DNA from: Geosporobacter sp040797825
Lineage (GTDB): Bacteria; Bacillota; Clostridia; Peptostreptococcales; Thermotaleaceae
NCBI GenBank assembly: GCA_040797825.1
Contig: JBFNEZ010000236.1
Span: 1-5,344 of the forward strand
Direction: 5' to 3'
Length of the DNA: 5,344 nt
Each line of letters begins with the position of its first letter. Within the stretch, counting starts at the first letter, position 1. Shown piece after piece: positions 5,140-5,344 of the stretch. The notes under the pieces are model-generated. The model made no database searches. It had not been told where the DNA came from and saw only the letters and a program-made list of their open reading frames with translations. A program made the translations under genes and the position numbers.

Positions 5140-5344
5140 ATGCTAAGGATATGAAGCAGCTATGTTTTTGGGTAAAATAAAAAGTATGGAAGAGTAGGAT
5201 ATTTGTTTCAGGATCGATTTAAAAGTGAGCCAGTAGAGGATGATAGACACTTCTTGACAGTCCTAAGATATATTCTTCGAAATCCTGTTAAGGCCGGTAT
5301 CGTGACTATGACTTTGATATTTTAAATGTAGATAGAGAAAAAGC
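5140..5344 (+). pseudogene. Decayed REP-associated (Y1/IS200-like) transposase, C-terminal part
   Basis: The frame running through 5182 reads NKKYGRVGYLFQDRFKSEP and then VEDDRHFLTVLRYILRNPVKAGIV. This is the conserved C-terminal half of REP-associated tyrosine transposases (Y1_Tnp family), single-strand transposases acting at REP hairpins. Upstream in the same frame, SSYVF (5155-5169) continues the similarity but is broken by TGA at 5152-5154 and TAA at 5173-5175. The N-terminal half, including the HUH metal-binding motif, is absent. After GIV (5299-5304) the frame ends at TAA 5323-5325. The usual family ending resumes one frame over from about 5304 as YDFDILNVDREKA, which implies an internal deletion with a frameshift, and it runs off the window at 5344. 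The gene cannot make an active transposase. A functional copy elsewhere in the genome is likely but not visible. Confidence 0.8.

Overview
The window looks like chromosome from a low-GC Firmicute, most plausibly Clostridia or a Paenibacillus-type bacillus. The basis is strong AGGAGG-type ribosome binding sites, AT-rich intergenic DNA, TATAAT boxes, tight 1-4 nt gene overlaps, and a REP-like GTGACA..GGGGACGG hairpin of a kind I associate with Firmicute IS200-like transposases. The species cannot be fixed from the sequence alone.

Layout. (1) Positions 1-1198, + strand: the 3' part of a B3/B4 (PheRS-beta-like) domain protein, overlapping by 4 nt a LysE/RhtB-type exporter gene. The exporter's last ~39 codons lie in the -1 frame, directly after a T TTT TTG run. 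(2) Positions 1199-1414: a gene-free stretch between convergent genes. It holds a perfect 16-bp inverted repeat, a 13-codon mini-ORF with a very good ribosome site, and a promoter-like TTGACA. (3) Positions 1415-3066, - strand: a two-gene ABC exporter operon, ATPase then ABC-2 permease. The ATPase has the glutamate E-loop and LSLGN signature seen in BcrA/LanF peptide-antibiotic transporters. (4) Positions 3067-3231: a divergent control region carrying two mirror-image arrays of TTGAT-like pentamers spaced 11 bp apart, one facing each promoter. (5) Positions 3232-4958, + strand: an OmpR-family response regulator and a sensor kinase with a very short extracytoplasmic loop, overlapping by 4 nt. 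(6) Positions 4959-5344: no intact gene, only palindromes and a decayed REP-associated (Y1/IS200-like) transposase that runs off the right edge.

The centre of the window reads as one module. The kinase probably senses a cell-envelope signal, perhaps a peptide antibiotic. The regulator would bind the TTGAT arrays and control both its own operon and the divergent ABC exporter. The architecture (regulator, kinase, BcrA/LanF-like ATPase, permease) is known in outline from bacitracin and lantibiotic resistance. The substrate is not visible here, and no biosynthetic gene or bacteriocin precursor lies in the window.
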